From NCBI GenBank assembly GCA_937900485.1, contig CALCEL010000082.1, positions 1 through 64,000 of the forward strand: DNA of 64,000 bases, in the 5' to 3' direction. Within the stretch, counting starts at the first letter, position 1. Each line of letters opens with the position of its first letter. Source of the stretch: an uncultured Prevotellaceae bacterium. GTDB lineage: Bacteria > Bacteroidota > Bacteroidia > Bacteroidales > Bacteroidaceae. The translations under genes were made by a program, and so were the position numbers. Positions 10,201-18,491 of this stretch are shown here, one piece after another. Below the pieces are notes generated by a model. That model was not told the DNA's origin. It did no database searches and saw only the letters and a program-made list of their open reading frames with translations.

Positions 10201-11619
10201 GTAAGAGTTCCACTTATCCTGTCCGTCCTGATCGAGTTCGCTGATTAAGTCAGGGTAAGTGTTAGTAAGAGCGTCAGCTATCTGCTTATAGTTAGAGATA
10301 GACGTCTTAGCGTTAGTGATTGCCTCATTGATGAGAGAGATGAGGTTGTTGTATCCAGTCTCACTTTCCTCCTCAACGCTTGTGTTGATTGCAGTCTTGA
10401 GAGCATCGAGCACATCCTTGTTCATATCCTCGTAAGTGAGGTCAGTGGCAGTCTCGACAACACTCTCGTATTTTTCCTTGATGGCCTTGAGCTCATCGGC
10501 TGCCGGTCCGAGGTACACGAGCTGAATGTTATCCCAGATTGACCATGTGTCGGAGCGGTCGCACTCAAAACCAACAGTCATCTTGTGGTCGTAGATAGTC
10601 ACCTGAATTGGTGAGACGAGATAGTTAGTGGCGTTGTTGAACGTCGTTGACATCTCGGCCATAGTGTACTCACCGTTCTCCATTCTGTCAGATCTTGAAG
10701 AAACGTTGAAGGCAGAAGTCTGCTTCTCATCGCTTGCAGTCACATACAGGTAAGGCAGGTCTACTCCAGTCTTTGTGTATTCGCAGACGCTGGCCTGAAC
10801 TGTCACGCTGTAAATACCGTTAGGCAGGTCACTGATAGTCTGGTAGAAATTGAATGTCGCTCTCCAAGACTCACAGCAGTAGTTGAGTGCAAGACCGTTG
10901 ATGTTCTTGTTTGAGGAACTGATGTTCCACCATGAACCTGAAGTTGTCACTGAGCTGTTACGGAGCACAGAGAAGTCTGGGTCATTGACGAGTGACGTAG
11001 CGTAGAGAGGATTAGAGCTTGTTGCTGTATTCCTCAGGTAGCTGATAAGTTCTTCCCTTGTGAACAGTCTCCACACACCGTCGATGGTCAGTTTCTTGTA
11101 GCCGTAGACGTAGTCCTGACCAGAAGAGACGTTAGAGCGCTGTCCTGAGTTAGTCAGGTAGACGCTACTCTCCTCGTAGTCGGTGAACTGAATCTTGTAG
11201 TAGTTGGCGTTCTCGTCGAGGACGACGTCTGTCTCCTCTGGGAGCAGTGCAGCCACATCGGCGTAGGCAACCGTCTGGAAGTGGAATCCTCCAGTCGGAG
11301 TCTCGGCGTTGACATACATGTACTCAGGGTTGTCCACCTCGTCAGCCGAGTAACCAACAAACTTGCTGGTCTCTGACTTCAGAGAGGCGTCCTTCATCGT
11401 GTACGCCGCAAGATCACTATCCCATGTCAACGTCATCGGCTCACCGCCTCTCTTCAGAGAAAGCTGCGTACCGTTTTTGTTGGCACCCGCAAGGTATGTA
11501 CCGCTGGCGACGTTGAGGATGTAGTAGCTACCACCGTCCAAATCTTGCGCCAAGGCACTTCCCCACATGCTGAACGCAGCCATAGCCACAGTCAACATTT
11601 TGAGTAGATTTCTTTTCAT
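4243..11619 (-). CDS. Giant secreted modular surface protein (2458 aa)
   Basis: The start was placed at the ATG at 11619 (MKRNLLKMLTVAMAAFSMWG), which gives a good signal peptide ending ALAQ; a TTG lies 12 bases upstream. After a short N-terminal domain (GGSYYILNVASGTYLAGANK) come about seven repeats of one design. Each has a helical spacer of FIVAR-like look ending with a phrase such as AKAQTTEGTDMT, followed by a beta-rich domain opening with NPSFE...GW and closing with DNFTLVYNG or a similar phrase, as in galactose-binding jelly-roll modules. The repeats begin near 10985, 10100, 9215, 8270, 7375, 6600 and 5655. The C-terminus (GYYSVDGSPRQALQKGINIV...) resembles the secretion or sorting tail of Prevotella surface proteins. 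Likely role: glycan-binding adhesin or scaffold. No catalytic domain is recognised. Confidence 0.8.
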   Translation of the reverse strand: MKRNLLKMLTVAMAAFSMWGSALAQDLDGGSYYILNVASGTYLAGANKNGTQLSLKRGGEPMTLTWDSDLAAYTMKDASLKSETSKFVGYSADEVDNPEYMYVNAETPTGGFHFQTVAYADVAALLPEETDVVLDENANYYKIQFTDYEESSVYLTNSGQRSNVSSGQDYVYGYKKLTIDGVWRLFTREELISYLRNTATSSNPLYATSLVNDPDFSVLRNSSVTTSGSWWNISSSNKNINGLALNYCCESWRATFNFYQTISDLPNGIYSVTVQASVCEYTKTGVDLPYLYVTASDEKQTSAFNVSSRSDRMENGEYTMAEMSTTFNNATNYLVSPIQVTIYDHKMTVGFECDRSDTWSIWDNIQLVYLGPAADELKAIKEKYESVVETATDLTYEDMNKDVLDALKTAINTSVEEESETGYNNLISLINEAITNAKTSISNYKQIADALTNTYPDLISELDQDGQDKWNSYNFTTLYENATLVSLDDIEDGYREAVKAQTTEGTDMTAAIVNPSFEREQSYGYVYGWEVVDWSSSSASDMRVAALSNATYAVPNGYAGHGNNVFNIWSYGHTIKQVLGNMKAGSYTLTAMGATDANQTFYLRANDNFATASSHASGKTYGVLVQLDFNQTKAGDMIISFDANGNWYKCDNFTLVYNGPLDLSTYYDKITSLTQDLNSYRNKKMHYEVQSLLLQAFSKGQSVVNNNSSMTDIDDLNDLIDELEATLKKVEESVGVYDSIIEYVTKAQDLDSDGESFFNDLATDITEAINSGTITDGTEELEKIEEYYISSIKQQSTPNTEMTEAIVNNDCGNGMSFNANGWNTSVYPRQTPIGWNLYNADDQTLIEDLSLHVNNWSVEADDNLSGNGGDGSAMTVPFAELYNFKYSSNYYNHILVQHDEETGYRTGRYKIQIYCRMRETSPDTAEPEGMTFYCNDVVSTTSYVQGNNPQSKAWYAWYEVEFVIDDGKFKFGFDLDNWNFNWLAFKLIRLTYIDDQYTEDQVQELLATVPTGKMNATVQSALNEAIDNFSKNAVVETDKTLRAAISNANTSIALYQSIANDLDTYSTLAQDLDAAGEAYYANSIKYIEEGYEKGTLTTNEVYQTYVSAIRNQGAGSEMTLLINNPSFESGTTGWTISSLSVSGSNDTGARAAHDNATYQMENSDGDYLFNTWYAGFGLNVTQTIENLQNGRYLLTAVVGSDPTIATFLTAQTTEELVYKGKVTTSKSAGLPDSLEFEVNDGTVTIGACGGNGTDWTNNEKLRLWYKVDNFKLFYLGATTSETYLQQLAAVIENATKYYDYPMNADIKTAFKNALDAGNAATVDNTIQEIKDMIDDIATVLKSAQKSIAVYENVNTYYAYAQEHYDADGVAEYLTLAASVVEAYNNGTITDGESEIEIAQEALVDAAKAQTTDGADMTGAIRNFNFESIHSHYLNSWKTSKGYSQFVPGYSTDVSWSNEGKIFAYAENLYNATSKNVDMKQILDGMRPGIYSISFISNTNLTDEQVWLMAGSSSMSYITTDKNSYEMYFLIYEEEPDLTLNFRGVLNAGQYVAVDNIRLTYHGLTVTLEPETRPMLAADSIAQAKAYALFIDDDKRNYLKEIKDLTDAIENAKTSADAYAYAKYVTDSSRNYINNASNVYSRRAKDYVTKLLDDFEDKYNKRTLIPSDAYTIVNTYLHRNNYNGDNYQTDFNGFYWDYDNDGIADRFNEEDYPEYPVVYYMYDAWRLKRKNSNTEVYADENFHANTWSDEGDQELHGGNRSGMTTPFIEYWRDGSGGMPLEEATIEASAIDLEPGLYTVSVFTRSMMEKGSTADTELKGIHLYAYGKYNTTDTVDVTKGKQYIDWGGKYNIAGTYRVDSLIIREKDCTNGTGTARIVFDISDSTNVNWFAFKFAYVKKTRDLYWWEEDTPATQEELDKLDELIAFGKDRTIGFCQDEYATYANVDVRMALDEAVEYRKGVKQVQENILQYIQRLQKENWHRNMGDTNAIYNPNFSYYNEDDENPEITAWRIKDTFLGIDGFYTGGTGNSAIYSNTNVQNFNNKLANKQYSTVAYFRFASSITGSTSKYSEYYYGDSAYYEMPLRCEVDEYTGALGTPYRLKFEYGAYLNTRVISDGAYVGILNPDGSVLAEWQLKNLINAADTDNVPMIFEEAFVTEQEGNHSIYFRNANTNTSWSMICSNMELTRKPKVVMQITAAKYGTFICPFDVRIPKESGIKAYAVVGLSDSIHSFAQDAQSEYVGKYRTLILDENVTVPTKVIRGGKTTIVNMTFNMNSDSIIPAHTPVVVKCNEAKSLTFGGIETTPVEGTESLTYGLLTGFYNDTVATNMDSNADTTYYVLQRHNPNKEACFYRISYADYLTQYGSPLDLTINQYRAILKYPTDDLKYLTKEDDGETKIRMLSFRTLDELMEEATIVSDITNDEKEVTGYYSVDGSPRQALQKGINIVRYSDGSSKKIYIK

Positions 11620-12688
11620 TTTTTGAAACAATTATTTATTTATTTAACATTTTTCATCCATCAACTTTAACTGGCAATGATAAATAAATCACACCATATT
11701 TCCCAATTCATTCATTCTTATCCTTTTTCGCTGTGTTTATAAGTTAACCTATTCTTCCCACCAATCTTCTCGTCCCCTTTTTTACGTATGGAGACAATAC
11801 GCCCATGTATTTGGGGACAAAGTTACTTTTTTTGCTTTATTTCACATTATAAACTTGTGGAATTTTGTTTTTTTTGTGTAGTAAAGTGTAAAAAAAGTCA
11901 AAAAAAGTAAGATAGAGTTTACAAAAAAGGCCTCAGCCCGCAAAATGCAAACTCGACATTACATCAGTGAGGAGTACAGACAAGACCTTCAAAGACAGTC
12001 TTAAAAAATCAACATTTCAGTCCTAATATACGTAAAGTCGCACATAAAACCTATATTTTTTACGTCAAAAAATTACTATTTTTTCACGTCAACTCAGGTC
12101 CGTAATTTCACGTCAACATTTCGTCATTCATTTTCGGCGAGCAGAGTGTGAGAATAAAGACTCCAGACAAGCCACTGTTGTCAACGAATATCACATTTGC
12201 AGTAAAAAAGTGTCGTGAAGATGAAAAATGAAGTTGAAAAACGCTAAAAACATGAGAACATTATAATTGCGTCGCGAAAAATCTTAACTTCGCGTATGAA
12301 ATGAGATAATCTTACGTTAGTGTATATTCTACAATCTTAATTTTTAGAACATGCCTTAGTTATTCGGAACAATCCCGAACATTCGAGCATCATTCTGACA
12401 GTAGGAGTGCGGATCGTGACCTGCGTCACACCTCCAGACTTCCCGACTCTTATGATGAGCTGGCGCTTGCGGCGTCTGTATGTTCCGTATATTGTCTCAT
12501 GTGTGTTGATATGTTGTCACAGTCCAATCCTTAGACCTTAGAGCAGAGCTGTGGCAGGCTTGTGAAGAAATACATATTTCCCAATTATATATAGACAAAA
12601 CATTTGGTCCGTAGAAAGTGAGGACCCAGTATCATTAGAAAGAAGAAAAATAAGTACATAACGAGAGATAATACATCAAAAAAACAGT
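11620..12688. promoter_or_regulatory. 1.07-kb divergent control region between the two giant genes
   Basis: No gene is visible here. A TAACTTTG -7 box for the minus-strand giant lies at 11825-11818, giving a leader of about 190 bases. Three YACGTCAA direct repeats stand exactly 24 bp apart at 12061, 12085 and 12109. The 14-mer CATATTTCCCAATT occurs at 11695 and again at 12573, the first close to the left gene and the second close to the right gene. The region is AT-rich with many A and T runs. It probably carries operators for a shared regulator, but no promoter for the plus-strand gene could be fixed with confidence. Confidence 0.5.
12061..12116 (+). repeat. Three YACGTCAA repeats at 24-bp spacing
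   Basis: TACGTCAA at 12061, CACGTCAA at 12085 and CACGTCAA at 12109 are direct repeats with an exact period of 24 bp, between the two divergent giant genes. Spacing close to two helical turns places the sites on roughly the same face of the DNA, as expected for a regulator-binding array. Confidence 0.55.
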
Positions 12689-15600
12689 ATGAATAAATTT
12701 ACTCTTTTTGCTATGTCTTTGTGCGTCAGTAACATCGCAAGCGCACAATGGACAAAGCCATCAGCTCCGACGAGCATACCTCTTGTCACCAGCTCCGAGT
12801 GTTACCTTTACAACATCGGTGCTGACGGTTTCCTGGTAGGTGCCAACGACTATGGCACGAGGGCAAGCGTGAGCCAGACCAGCGGTTACAAGGTGTATCT
12901 TGAGCCGTACACCGCTGAAGATGTGTGGGACGGCTCGTCTTACTACATCACCGACTCTGTGAAAACTGGCTGGATGTCTGGTAAGTTAGGTTATATGTTC
13001 ATCGATGACCTTGAGTCCATCTTCGTTGACAACACAAAGGACGGAAAAAAGAACAACCGTTACACATTCGAGGAGCAGGAGGACGGCACGTACAAGATAG
13101 GGTTGTCCGCCACCAACGCTGACTACAATTCAGTGAACTACGAGGGAGCGTACCTTGGTCTCATTCCTGAGAAAGCCGACACGAGGATTTACGTCTGCGA
13201 CCCGTCAACATACACTGAGGACGCCGGCTATGACTTCTCAACCTTCAACCTCACATGGCAGTTTGTGGATAAAAGCGAGTATGAGAGATATGTCAGCGAG
13301 GTGACACTTTACAACTCAGCGATGTCACTCTCCGAGGCTATAGAGAAAGCCAAGAACACAGACGGTGTGTCCGAACAGTGCATTGAGAGAGCTGAGCTCG
13401 TGTACGTCGACACAGAGTCACCAGTTGAGTTGCTCGACTCCATGACGACAGACCTGAACGACAGCATCAGCATGGCGGTCATCACGAAAGCCACGGTGAG
13501 CAGTCCTGTCGAGATTCTCTCCGTGCTCGGAACCGTAGAGCAGACATTCACTGACGGCAGCACTTCAGGGTGGACCATGGCCACCAACGCCACGAACAAA
13601 CAAGCCAGCAACGCCAACAACGCCAAGGAGCCACTGTTGACAGGCAACCATCTGGAGAACTGGAGCAGCGGAGCATTCGGAACAGGTAAGGTATATGCCC
13701 TGCTCGGCGGAGTGCCTAACGGTGTATACAAGCTGTCATCATTAGCGTTCACGTCCAAGGTGGGAGCCACATACCTCTACGCCGGTTCAGAGAAGACACT
13801 GGTACAGACCACGTACATCGACTCAAAGAAACCGACAGAAGTGATGACAGTCGTGGACAACGACTCAATAGAGTTTGGCCTCAGCGTTGAGGAGAACGGT
13901 ACGAACTGGATCGGACTGGACAACGTATACCTATATTATATGGGTGCTGAGGCAGACTCATACAAGGCATTCGTCGACACAAAGATCGGTTCGGTGAATG
14001 ACTATGAGGATATGGTGGAAACCCAGACTCTCAAATACTACTACCGCGACGACTACGACAAATATGTTGAGGCCAAAAAAGCTCTCATGGCATCCAAGAC
14101 CATGAACGACATCACGTCAAACATCGAGATATTCAACGAGACATACGAGGCACTCACTGAGAACATCGAGGCCTACGCCGCTTACGCCAAGTTATATAAG
14201 GAGGCAAGCGACTGGGTTAACTCCATCTCAAGCGGCTCAGAGGCAGCCGACTTACTTGCCGACTATGTCGAGGCATATGAGGAGGAGGGATTCAACGGTA
14301 ACAACGGTGCCGCTTACATCCTTTCCAACGGTTCACTCGACACTGACGACATCAAGTCTGAGACAGAGTATCTCGACAAGATTTACAAAGACGCCGTAGC
14401 CACAGGCATGAGCAACGGTGATGACTGCACGTCACTGCTCAAGAACCCTAACTTCGCCGAGGACGGCGGATGGGCGTCCACTGTTGGTCCTACATGGCCA
14501 GAGGGTGCCGCTGACGAGAACGGCAACATCACATACCCTGTCTTCCAGGCTTGGAACATGATATGCGACATCTACCAGGAGGTCACAGGACTTCAGAACG
14601 GTATCTACGAGCTCAACATGCAGGCTGCGTTCCGTCCGGGTAACGAGTACACAGAGGAGAACATAGCTCTCGCCAACGCCTGTGCTTATGTCAACTCATA
14701 CGAGAAGCCAGTGACATGCGTATCTTTCTCTGGCGCTGACTCCGCATCCGTATACTTCTCAGAGGGTAAGTACCCTGTCAAGGTCTACGGACTCGTGACA
14801 GACGGCACACTCAAGGTAGGTATCACAAACAAGGTACGTAACGTTGAGGGCTGCGCTCTGTGGGGAGGCGGTGTCAAACTGATTTTCCGCGCCATGGACA
14901 ACGACGTGCTCAGCGAGCTTATCGAGGAGCTTATGCCTACAGCCAAGGAGCTGCTGACAAGCTACTGCGGTGAGACAGAGATCGACGTGTTACAGTACGC
15001 CATCGATAACGTGGACGAGGACGACCTCTACAACTCACTCATCGACTTGAAGAACGCTGTCGAGGAGGTGGAGAGAGGAGTACAGCTCTATTACGACTTC
15101 TACTCTGCCATCAACACTCTCAACCAGACCCTCAGCAATTCCAATGTAGACAACTCATTCAAACGTGAGATAAGAGACATCGTCACTAAGTACTCTGACG
15201 CCCTCAACGCCATGACATACTCCAACCAAGATGTCGAGGCAGCCATTGAGAACATCAATGAGTTGATCGTAAAGGTCAAGATGGAGAACATGTCACAGAC
15301 AGTCAGCGACGAGCCTGTCGACTACACTTCTGTCATCGTCAACGCCAACTTCGACCCTAACATGGGTAGCAAGAGTGAGACACGTATCGACGGATGGACG
15401 ACGACAGCCATGAACGGATACAAGGAGAACTCAGTGTCATACAACCGCGCGGCCTTCGAGCTTAGCCAGAAGATCTCCGGTCTGCCAGCAGGCGACTACA
15501 TGGTCAAGGTTCACTCTTTCTACCGCGCCGGCTACTACGACGAGGAGCTGAGCTACATCGCCAACGGCACTGAGACACACCTCACCACACTCTACGCTCA

Positions 15601-16693
15601 GACATCCGACAGCACATACACCACAAAGGTCATAAACCTCACTGAGGGAGCAACTGAAGAGAACTACGCCGTGAACGGTAAGTACACACAGCTCTCCAAC
15701 GGTCTCTATGTGCCGGACGGCACTACAGGCTCCGTGGAGTTCTTCGCTGCCGGAGCGTATATCAACGAACTGCGTTTCACTGTTCCTTCCGATAAGACAG
15801 TCACTATCGGTCTGTCCAAGACTGACGTGATAGCTAACGACTATCAGGTGGTAGGTGCCTGGGAACTCTGGAGACTGGGCGACGAGTCAACGATACCAAC
15901 GGAGATACAGGACACCACCGACGTGACTGAACTGATAGTCAACAGTCAGTTCGAGCCGATGAGAGGTAGCAAGGAGACATCTTACATCGAGGGATGGACC
16001 ACATCCGCTCTCAACTCATACCGACAGAACACCTTGTCATACAGCAGATCTGAGTTTGAGCTTAAGCAGACAATCTCAGGACTGAGCAAGGGTACTTACG
16101 TGGTGACTGTCAACTCTTACTACCGCGCCGGCTATGCCAATGAGGAGGAGGAGAACATCGCCAACGGTGTCAACACTAAACTCGACACTCTCTTCGCCGA
16201 GACACCTGACACAACATACGCCGTGTCTGTGATGAACCTGAGCGAGGGAGCTACTAAGGAGATGATCACTGAAAACTCAGTCTTCACACTCTCTGACGGC
16301 ACTTACGTGCCAGACGGCACAGCAGCCTCTCTCGACTACTTCAACGAGGGACAGTACGTCAACAGACTGCCGTTCTACATCAAGGAGAAGGACAGCTCTG
16401 TGACTATCGGAGTGAGAAAGAGAGAGACCATAGACAATGACTACTCTATGGTCGGTGAGTGGCAGCTCTACTACTATGGTAAGGGTAACTACATCGCTCA
16501 GATCGAACATATATGGGAGGATGAGGAGATTGCCAAGGAAGAGGCTCTCGCCATCAACGCCGACGAGCTTGTCGGAGTGGCTAAGCCTGTGGCTTACTAC
16601 ACACTCAGCGGCACTCCGCTCACGGTTCCTCAGAAAGGCGTCAACATCGTCAAGATGGACAACGGCATGACTCTTAAGATGGTCATCGAATAA
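12689..16693 (+). CDS. Large secreted modular surface protein (1334 aa)
   Basis: The protein has a signal peptide (MNKFTLFAMSLCVSNIASAQ) and is built like the divergent 2458-aa protein. It has an N-terminal domain (SECYLYNIGADGFLVGANDY), helical spacers and beta-rich NPNF...W modules (LLKNPNFAEDGGWAS). The last third is a tandem duplication of about 190 residues, encoded near 15319-15886 and 15919-16484. The copies share VNANFDPNMGS/VNSQFEPMRGS, GWTTTAMN/GWTTSALN, SFYRAGY/SYYRAGY and YVPDGT. The C-terminus (AYYTLSGTPLTVPQKGVNIV) matches the tail type of the other giant. It is probably a cell-surface or secreted carbohydrate-binding protein. No enzyme motif was found. It is followed by a strong terminator. 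Confidence 0.8.
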   Translation: MNKFTLFAMSLCVSNIASAQWTKPSAPTSIPLVTSSECYLYNIGADGFLVGANDYGTRASVSQTSGYKVYLEPYTAEDVWDGSSYYITDSVKTGWMSGKLGYMFIDDLESIFVDNTKDGKKNNRYTFEEQEDGTYKIGLSATNADYNSVNYEGAYLGLIPEKADTRIYVCDPSTYTEDAGYDFSTFNLTWQFVDKSEYERYVSEVTLYNSAMSLSEAIEKAKNTDGVSEQCIERAELVYVDTESPVELLDSMTTDLNDSISMAVITKATVSSPVEILSVLGTVEQTFTDGSTSGWTMATNATNKQASNANNAKEPLLTGNHLENWSSGAFGTGKVYALLGGVPNGVYKLSSLAFTSKVGATYLYAGSEKTLVQTTYIDSKKPTEVMTVVDNDSIEFGLSVEENGTNWIGLDNVYLYYMGAEADSYKAFVDTKIGSVNDYEDMVETQTLKYYYRDDYDKYVEAKKALMASKTMNDITSNIEIFNETYEALTENIEAYAAYAKLYKEASDWVNSISSGSEAADLLADYVEAYEEEGFNGNNGAAYILSNGSLDTDDIKSETEYLDKIYKDAVATGMSNGDDCTSLLKNPNFAEDGGWASTVGPTWPEGAADENGNITYPVFQAWNMICDIYQEVTGLQNGIYELNMQAAFRPGNEYTEENIALANACAYVNSYEKPVTCVSFSGADSASVYFSEGKYPVKVYGLVTDGTLKVGITNKVRNVEGCALWGGGVKLIFRAMDNDVLSELIEELMPTAKELLTSYCGETEIDVLQYAIDNVDEDDLYNSLIDLKNAVEEVERGVQLYYDFYSAINTLNQTLSNSNVDNSFKREIRDIVTKYSDALNAMTYSNQDVEAAIENINELIVKVKMENMSQTVSDEPVDYTSVIVNANFDPNMGSKSETRIDGWTTTAMNGYKENSVSYNRAAFELSQKISGLPAGDYMVKVHSFYRAGYYDEELSYIANGTETHLTTLYAQTSDSTYTTKVINLTEGATEENYAVNGKYTQLSNGLYVPDGTTGSVEFFAAGAYINELRFTVPSDKTVTIGLSKTDVIANDYQVVGAWELWRLGDESTIPTEIQDTTDVTELIVNSQFEPMRGSKETSYIEGWTTSALNSYRQNTLSYSRSEFELKQTISGLSKGTYVVTVNSYYRAGYANEEEENIANGVNTKLDTLFAETPDTTYAVSVMNLSEGATKEMITENSVFTLSDGTYVPDGTAASLDYFNEGQYVNRLPFYIKEKDSSVTIGVRKRETIDNDYSMVGEWQLYYYGKGNYIAQIEHIWEDEEIAKEEALAINADELVGVAKPVAYYTLSGTPLTVPQKGVNIVKMDNGMTLKMVIE

Positions 16694-16741
16694 TATCACC
16701 TACACGACGTCACTGAGCTGACGACGTGAGAACAAACAGAA

Positions 16742-16780
16742 AGACTCCGACATGAGTGATTCATGCCGGAGTCTTTTTTT
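16742..16780 (+). terminator. Intrinsic terminator after the 1334-aa gene
   Basis: AGACTCCG and CGGAGTCT form the outer stem, with CATGA and TCATG pairing inside. Seven T follow directly. The remaining 210 bases to the next gene hold nothing recognisable. Confidence 0.9.
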
Positions 16781-16990
16781 GGACATCCATCAAATGCTCT
16801 TACGAGCTTAACCGAGAAGTATGAGAAGCACTTGGTAGTTACAGTCAGCAAAACAACATGCCATAGGGCTTGTCACAAAAGGTATATCGAACAAACGTCA
16901 TCAGACATCATAATGTACACAGACATCACCTTCGCTACTCAAAAACGCCTCCTCGACTTCCCATTAACACTGATGACATACTTAGTAATG

Positions 16991-17446
16991 TCAGTCACTC
17001 GTCCCAATGTTTTTTGACTGCTTGAAATTAAAGGAATAGAAGACATCGCCCGCTGTCACTGTCAGACGAAGATGTCTCTCCTCGTCTGTATCGTTCGCCT
17101 CTAAGACGACGTTCAGTCTGTTGCCGCTCATTTCCGCCTTAAACCAATCAGTCGTGATTGTATGATAATCATTCGCCTCAAGAGTCGAATCATAGTATTC
17201 TCCGTTTGAAGAGGCACCATCAATCCATGGAGACGAATAATTCGAACAAGAAAATGTAAACTCACCTCCATGTTCAGAAACATCATACACGCCATCAGTA
17301 GCAGACGCAAGGTCTTCCGATTTCCACACCATCGGCTCCCAATCTCCGTCCATATCTTCACTGTCGCAGGAGACGAAAGAAAGAACGACAAACATAACAA
17401 GTAACACTCTCAAAATTCCGAACTGTTCTTTTGACAAACACTTCAT
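16991..17446 (-). CDS. Lipoprotein with a BACON-like domain
   Basis: From the ATG at 17446 the protein is about 151 aa. It begins MKCLSKEQFGILRVLLVMFV and has a lipobox at LSFVSC, so it should be lipid-anchored. The mature part carries a BACON-like beta-sandwich: YDVSEHGGEFTFSCSNYSS, then EMSGNRLNVVLEANDTDEERHLRLTVTAGDVFYSFNFKQS. BACON domains are common in Bacteroidota surface proteins, where they bind carbohydrate or mucin or act as spacers. An upstream in-frame start at 17518 is unlikely because it would bury the signal peptide. It sits beside the giant secreted proteins but is transcribed separately. Confidence 0.75.
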   Translation of the reverse strand: MKCLSKEQFGILRVLLVMFVVLSFVSCDSEDMDGDWEPMVWKSEDLASATDGVYDVSEHGGEFTFSCSNYSSPWIDGASSNGEYYDSTLEANDYHTITTDWFKAEMSGNRLNVVLEANDTDEERHLRLTVTAGDVFYSFNFKQSKNIGTSD

Positions 17447-17582
17447 TATAGTAGGACAATTACACATATTATATATATGCTTTTTAGATATTGTCTGTGG
17501 AAACGTGAGGTATACCAACAGACATATACAATAGATTATTACGGTAGATTAGTTTTGCTCAGGTAGTCCACCCTGTGGTGAA

Positions 17583-18023
17583 CTAAATTACTAAATCAAA
17601 ATATACATCATTTGTATATTCTGGATAATTTGTGACAAAGTTCAATGCTTCATCACAACTTCTTAATAAATAATCCCTACATGATTCATCATCGAACTTT
17701 TCAATGCATAGATTTGGGAAAAGAAAAATAGGTAGCTCTCCTTTCCCCATTCTATTGACATCACAGTCTAAAATCGGGCAACATTCGAAACGAAGTTTAT
17801 TTATGATTTTGCAAGCATTTTCTTTTTTGAAACAAATAGAATTGATTATATCTGGTGGCAATAATATGTATTGCACATCATATGCGTCTGCAATTTCTTT
17901 CATTTTCATTTTATGATATTTATTATAGTATTTTAAGTTCAACACATACAACAAGAATAAAGGCAGTTTTCCTGTTCGCATATTAAAACATATATAAGTA
18001 GCCTTTCTTCCAAAGTGGGACAT
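17583..18023 (-). CDS. Orphan protein encoded in AT-rich DNA
   Basis: From the ATG at 18023 this is a 146-aa protein with no signal peptide and no family I recognise. It contains six or more cysteines (CFNMRTG, CFKKENACKI, FECCPILDCDV, LCIEKF, ESCRDYL), a central KYYNKYHKMKMKEIADAYDV stretch and an acidic C-terminus. The gene and its flanks are clearly more AT-rich than the surroundings and use codons unlike the neighbours (many AAA, TTT, ATA), which suggests recent transfer. A longer form from a TTG at 18056 is possible. The 5' side is bounded by stops, so it does not look like a fragment of a longer gene. Confidence 0.5.
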   Translation of the reverse strand: MSHFGRKATYICFNMRTGKLPLFLLYVLNLKYYNKYHKMKMKEIADAYDVQYILLPPDIINSICFKKENACKIINKLRFECCPILDCDVNRMGKGELPIFLFPNLCIEKFDDESCRDYLLRSCDEALNFVTNYPEYTNDVYFDLVI

Positions 18024-18491
18024 CTCTATTTGGAGAAACGTGTTCCACTTACCCAATAATTATTAAAATTCGCAAAACGAAAAATCATTTTATACAATTT
18101 TACTGTTTCACATTTTTTATAACGAGAAAGTCTATTAATTATTATATTTGAACTATAATATAAATTAGTTAAAATTTTAGCTGTTAGTCAGAAAGTACAG
18201 ATATTCACTTTCTTTGTCGAAATATAAAATTGTCATTGTTTCATGCATAGAAGTGCAGCTCCATAAATCAATCTCATTTTTATGTGGGGCAGCCAAAGAC
18301 AATTCGAATATCTACCATTTTGACGAACGGAGTACAGTATGACATAAGTCTAATAAATCCGGCGCAGCGGGAATTTACCGTGGATAGACACCCTGTGCAT
18401 AAAAATGTTATGGTTTCGTGATATCGAAGTACCTATGATCCTTTTCACAGGTTATCCCCCATAAGAAATACACTCATAAGCACATTACCGT
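18024..18491. other. AT-rich intergenic stretch without a recognised gene
   Basis: No frame of useful length or family resemblance is seen. Base composition shifts here from AT-rich, next to the orphan gene, to more typical, next to the 289-bp repeat. It may be remnant DNA from the event that brought in the orphan gene. Confidence 0.4.

Noticed and set aside
11620..12688. Possible CRISPR array or tandem small RNA genes in the long divergent spacer
   Set aside because: Only an 8-bp motif recurs three times at 24-bp spacing. There are no long repeats with unique spacers and no cas genes.
16763..17017. An 84-residue plus-strand frame after the 1334-aa gene
   Set aside because: It begins inside the terminator, has no recognisable features and runs into the end of the BACON lipoprotein gene on the other strand.
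18057..18491. Possible decayed insertion sequence between the orphan gene and the 289-bp repeat
   Set aside because: No transposase-like reading frame or inverted ends were found in this stretch.
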